DNA of 64,000 bases, from NCBI RefSeq assembly GCF_012927325.1, contig NZ_JABBGI010000016.1:1-64000 (forward strand), in the 5' to 3' direction. Below the pieces are notes generated by a model. It had not been told where the DNA came from, made no database searches, and was given only the letters and a program-made list of their open reading frames with translations. The DNA comes from Chryseobacterium antibioticum. Lineage in GTDB: Bacteria > Bacteroidota > Bacteroidia > Flavobacteriales > Weeksellaceae. Each line of letters opens with the position of its first letter. The stretch's first letter is position 1. The position numbers were made by a program, and so were the translations under genes. This document shows, one piece after another, positions 62,450-64,000 of the stretch.

Positions 62450-63517
62450 TTACAGTTTTTTTTCCTTTCTCATTTGTATAATACTTTGTGTTGCCAAGAA
62501 ATCTAAAATATTTTGACCATCTGAAACATCTTGTTTAATTTCATTAGGATGCGATGGAAAGAGGGGATGGGTATTATTTAAGCGGAAAATTTTTGATTCT
62601 TTTATTTGATTTACGAATGCTTGATATTTTGGGTTTTTGTTGTTCTGTGAAAAGGAGATTGAGCTTGCAATTATATCAGAGATTTGTATATTAAATTCAT
62701 CCTCAGAGTCTGACAACTTTATATTGTTAATTTGAAGGGGAAAAGTCATTTTTCTTGATCCAAATCCTACGTTTTGTATAGGAACATCCATTTCTCTAGC
62801 AAAGTCAATATAGCTCATATAATGCTCTAGCTGCTTTGAATTATCACAAATAACATCAAATTGCTCATTAAGCTTATTATACCACGAATCACACAATACT
62901 AAAAATGTACTTAAAGTAACATCAAGTGAAAATTTGTCAACAGGACTTAAAATTTCTTCAATATAAGTCTGACTTCCAAGAATAGGTCCTATAAGTGCCT
63001 TATCATCATCATTAACAACTTCATAAAGATTATGAATGACTTCATAAAAATTATAAATTGAGATTGGGGTCTTAAGCCTAAACATTTCGATAAAAGAATT
63101 GAGAAGTTCTTCATAAAGCCCTTTGTCCCATTCGTACTTTCCAAAAAAATAAATCATGTTAGCAAATTTTACTTGATCATTATTTTTATGAATGTCGGTT
63201 CCTAAATGATAATAAAATGTTTCTATCAGATGATTTACTATTTGTGCCACAGTTGCAAATTCTTTGTCGACGATAAAAATAATTATTTTATTTTCACATA
63301 TTAAATCATGATTTAGCATTTTGACAATAGACCTTCTACCAGCTTGAGATTTTTTGAGCTTAACAAAATGTAATTCCTTTGTGTTCTTAAAAACGGATGC
63401 TAATTCAGAAGCTTCATTTTCGGTAAATATATTCGAGCATAGTGTAAACACTTTTTGCTCTGGATTGAGAAGATCCGCTCCAGTATTACCAGCTTCATCA
63501 AAAAAAATTTTTCTCAT
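62450..63517 (-). CDS. DUF3800 family protein
   Basis: A 355-residue protein of the DUF3800 family, an RNase H-like fold common in defence islands. The hallmark start is RKIFFDEAGNTGADL (D-E-x-G-N-T-G), with a later acidic cluster (IIFIVDKEFATVAQIVNHLI, then FSLDVTLSTFLVLCDSWYN) as in the family. First gene of the leftward array; an array motif sits only 5 bases before its ATG. Function unknown, but often found with restriction and abortive-infection genes. Confidence 0.85.
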   Translation of the reverse strand: MRKIFFDEAGNTGADLLNPEQKVFTLCSNIFTENEASELASVFKNTKELHFVKLKKSQAGRRSIVKMLNHDLICENKIIIFIVDKEFATVAQIVNHLIETFYYHLGTDIHKNNDQVKFANMIYFFGKYEWDKGLYEELLNSFIEMFRLKTPISIYNFYEVIHNLYEVVNDDDKALIGPILGSQTYIEEILSPVDKFSLDVTLSTFLVLCDSWYNKLNEQFDVICDNSKQLEHYMSYIDFAREMDVPIQNVGFGSRKMTFPLQINNIKLSDSEDEFNIQISDIIASSISFSQNNKNPKYQAFVNQIKESKIFRLNNTHPLFPSHPNEIKQDVSDGQNILDFLATQSIIQMRKEKKL

Positions 63518-63668
63518 AGTTATTGTTTTTTTGAGACTTTAAAGTAATATAATTTTCCCAAATTCCTTTTGTGATTTTACACAATTCACCTATTTTAATA
63601 ATTAACTAAAATTGCTTACTTTTTCAAAACTATTTTTTATAGAATTTTAAACAGTTTATATTATTAAC

Positions 63669-64000
63669 ATGTTACAAAAAACTAATTTATACAGTTTGTT
63701 CAGAGCGAACTTAGATTTTGATAAAGATACGTTTTTGGCTTATTTGAAATTTCATTCTATAAAAATTAAAACTAATGAGCTCTCAGATTTAGTAAAATGT
63801 ATTAACGCTTTATTGACTCCAGGAACAGCGAAATACAGAGCATTTGAATACTTTTCATTTAGCTTCGTGATTCCTCAAATAGGAAAAGAATTTGATTTAT
63901 TACGTTTTGGAGTAAAATCAATTATAAACATAGAATTAAAATCTGAAAGTACTTTTGATAAAATTAGAGATCAGCTAATAAAAAACAAATATTATTTGAA
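63669..64000 (+). CDS. Partial nuclease-like protein (3' end outside window)
   Basis: A divergent frame opens with ATG 63669 and runs off the window after 110 codons. It begins MLQKTNLYSLFRANLDFDKD and later has FSFVIPQIGKEFDLLRFGVK, then SIINIELKSESTFDKIRDQL. The spacing of D in EFDLLR and E-x-K in IELK fits a PD-(D/E)xK nuclease core of the NERD or restriction type, so it may be the front of a helicase-nuclease. Product otherwise unknown. Confidence 0.6.
   Translation, partial: MLQKTNLYSLFRANLDFDKDTFLAYLKFHSIKIKTNELSDLVKCINALLTPGTAKYRAFEYFSFSFVIPQIGKEFDLLRFGVKSIINIELKSESTFDKIRDQLIKNKYYL

Larger units (their letters stand above)
58542..63537 (-). repeat. Dispersed 16-base motif between the genes of a leftward array
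   Basis: Six copies, all in the same orientation. Plus-strand consensus ATCGTTTTTTGAGATT at 58542-58557 (ATAG start), 60487-60502, 60903-60918, 61360-61375 (one T to G), 62376-62390 (ends GAC) and 63522-63537 (ATTG, seven T). On the coding strand this is AATCTCAAAAAACGAT. The copies lie 31, 52, 42 and 60 bases after the stops of the genes ending at 60533, 60970, 61417 and 62450, but at 5 to 256 bases from the next start. The motif therefore follows genes rather than preceding them at promoter distance. Confidence 0.7.

Overview
The window looks like chromosome from a flavobacterium of the Chryseobacterium/Weeksellaceae type. The DNA is AT-rich. It carries SusC/SusD-type receptors, a GLPGLI protein, DUF6520 and Lmo0937 small proteins, RteC and PRTRC genes, a nuclease with a C-terminal domain resembling the T9SS sorting domain, and Bacteroidota-style promoters (TAnnTTTG at -7). 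Genus level is inference from gene content only.

Layout. 0-10.3 kb: a lipoprotein, an M20 peptidase, an unrecognised protein, a truncated gene, a large beta-helix protein, a strong candidate small RNA with its own promoter and terminator (6441-6602, minus), a protein with three NUMOD4 modules, and a TPR gene pair. 10.5-11.1 kb: an IS200/IS605-type element with only tnpA. 11.1-22.6 kb: a peptide locus. Leftward it has two paralogous small secreted cysteine peptides, a GLPGLI protein and an outer-membrane receptor. Rightward it has a lanthipeptide-like precursor, a secreted prolyl oligopeptidase and a split LanB dehydratase (two genes). A TPR/AraC-type membrane regulator sits between them, and related palindromes lie in both promoter regions. 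22.7-35.3 kb: an XRE regulator, a long structured RNA candidate, SusC, SusD and an S9 peptidase; on the opposite strand a lipoprotein, a 56-residue cysteine peptide, a MauE-like protein and DUF6520; then a second TPR/AraC regulator. The two loci share a theme: regulator, small exported peptides, TonB-dependent receptor, S9 peptidase.

35.3-57.8 kb is accessory DNA: RteC, a small protein, a MutS-like ATPase, a TetR regulator, a secreted endonuclease, then a second, decayed rteC end. From 41.6 kb there is a plasmid-like replication block (DNA-binding proteins, Rep initiator, eight iterons, toprim protein, Hc1-type histone, SSB) running into a PRTRC cassette (E, C, F, B, ThiF) with ubiquitin-like, E2-like and E1-like members. 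An ISAs1 copy with a frameshifted transposase and a complete type III restriction-modification pair are inserted after thiF; the thiF 3' end is duplicated on the far side of this cargo.

57.8-64 kb: a PH-domain membrane protein, then five leftward single genes (DUF262/DUF1524, a small protein, XRE, HNH-like, DUF3800). They are separated by a repeated 16-base motif lying 31-60 bases after four of the five stop codons, which suggests a gene-cassette or defence array. A divergent nuclease-like gene runs off the end.

All functional calls rest on motif and family recognition by eye; no database search was possible.
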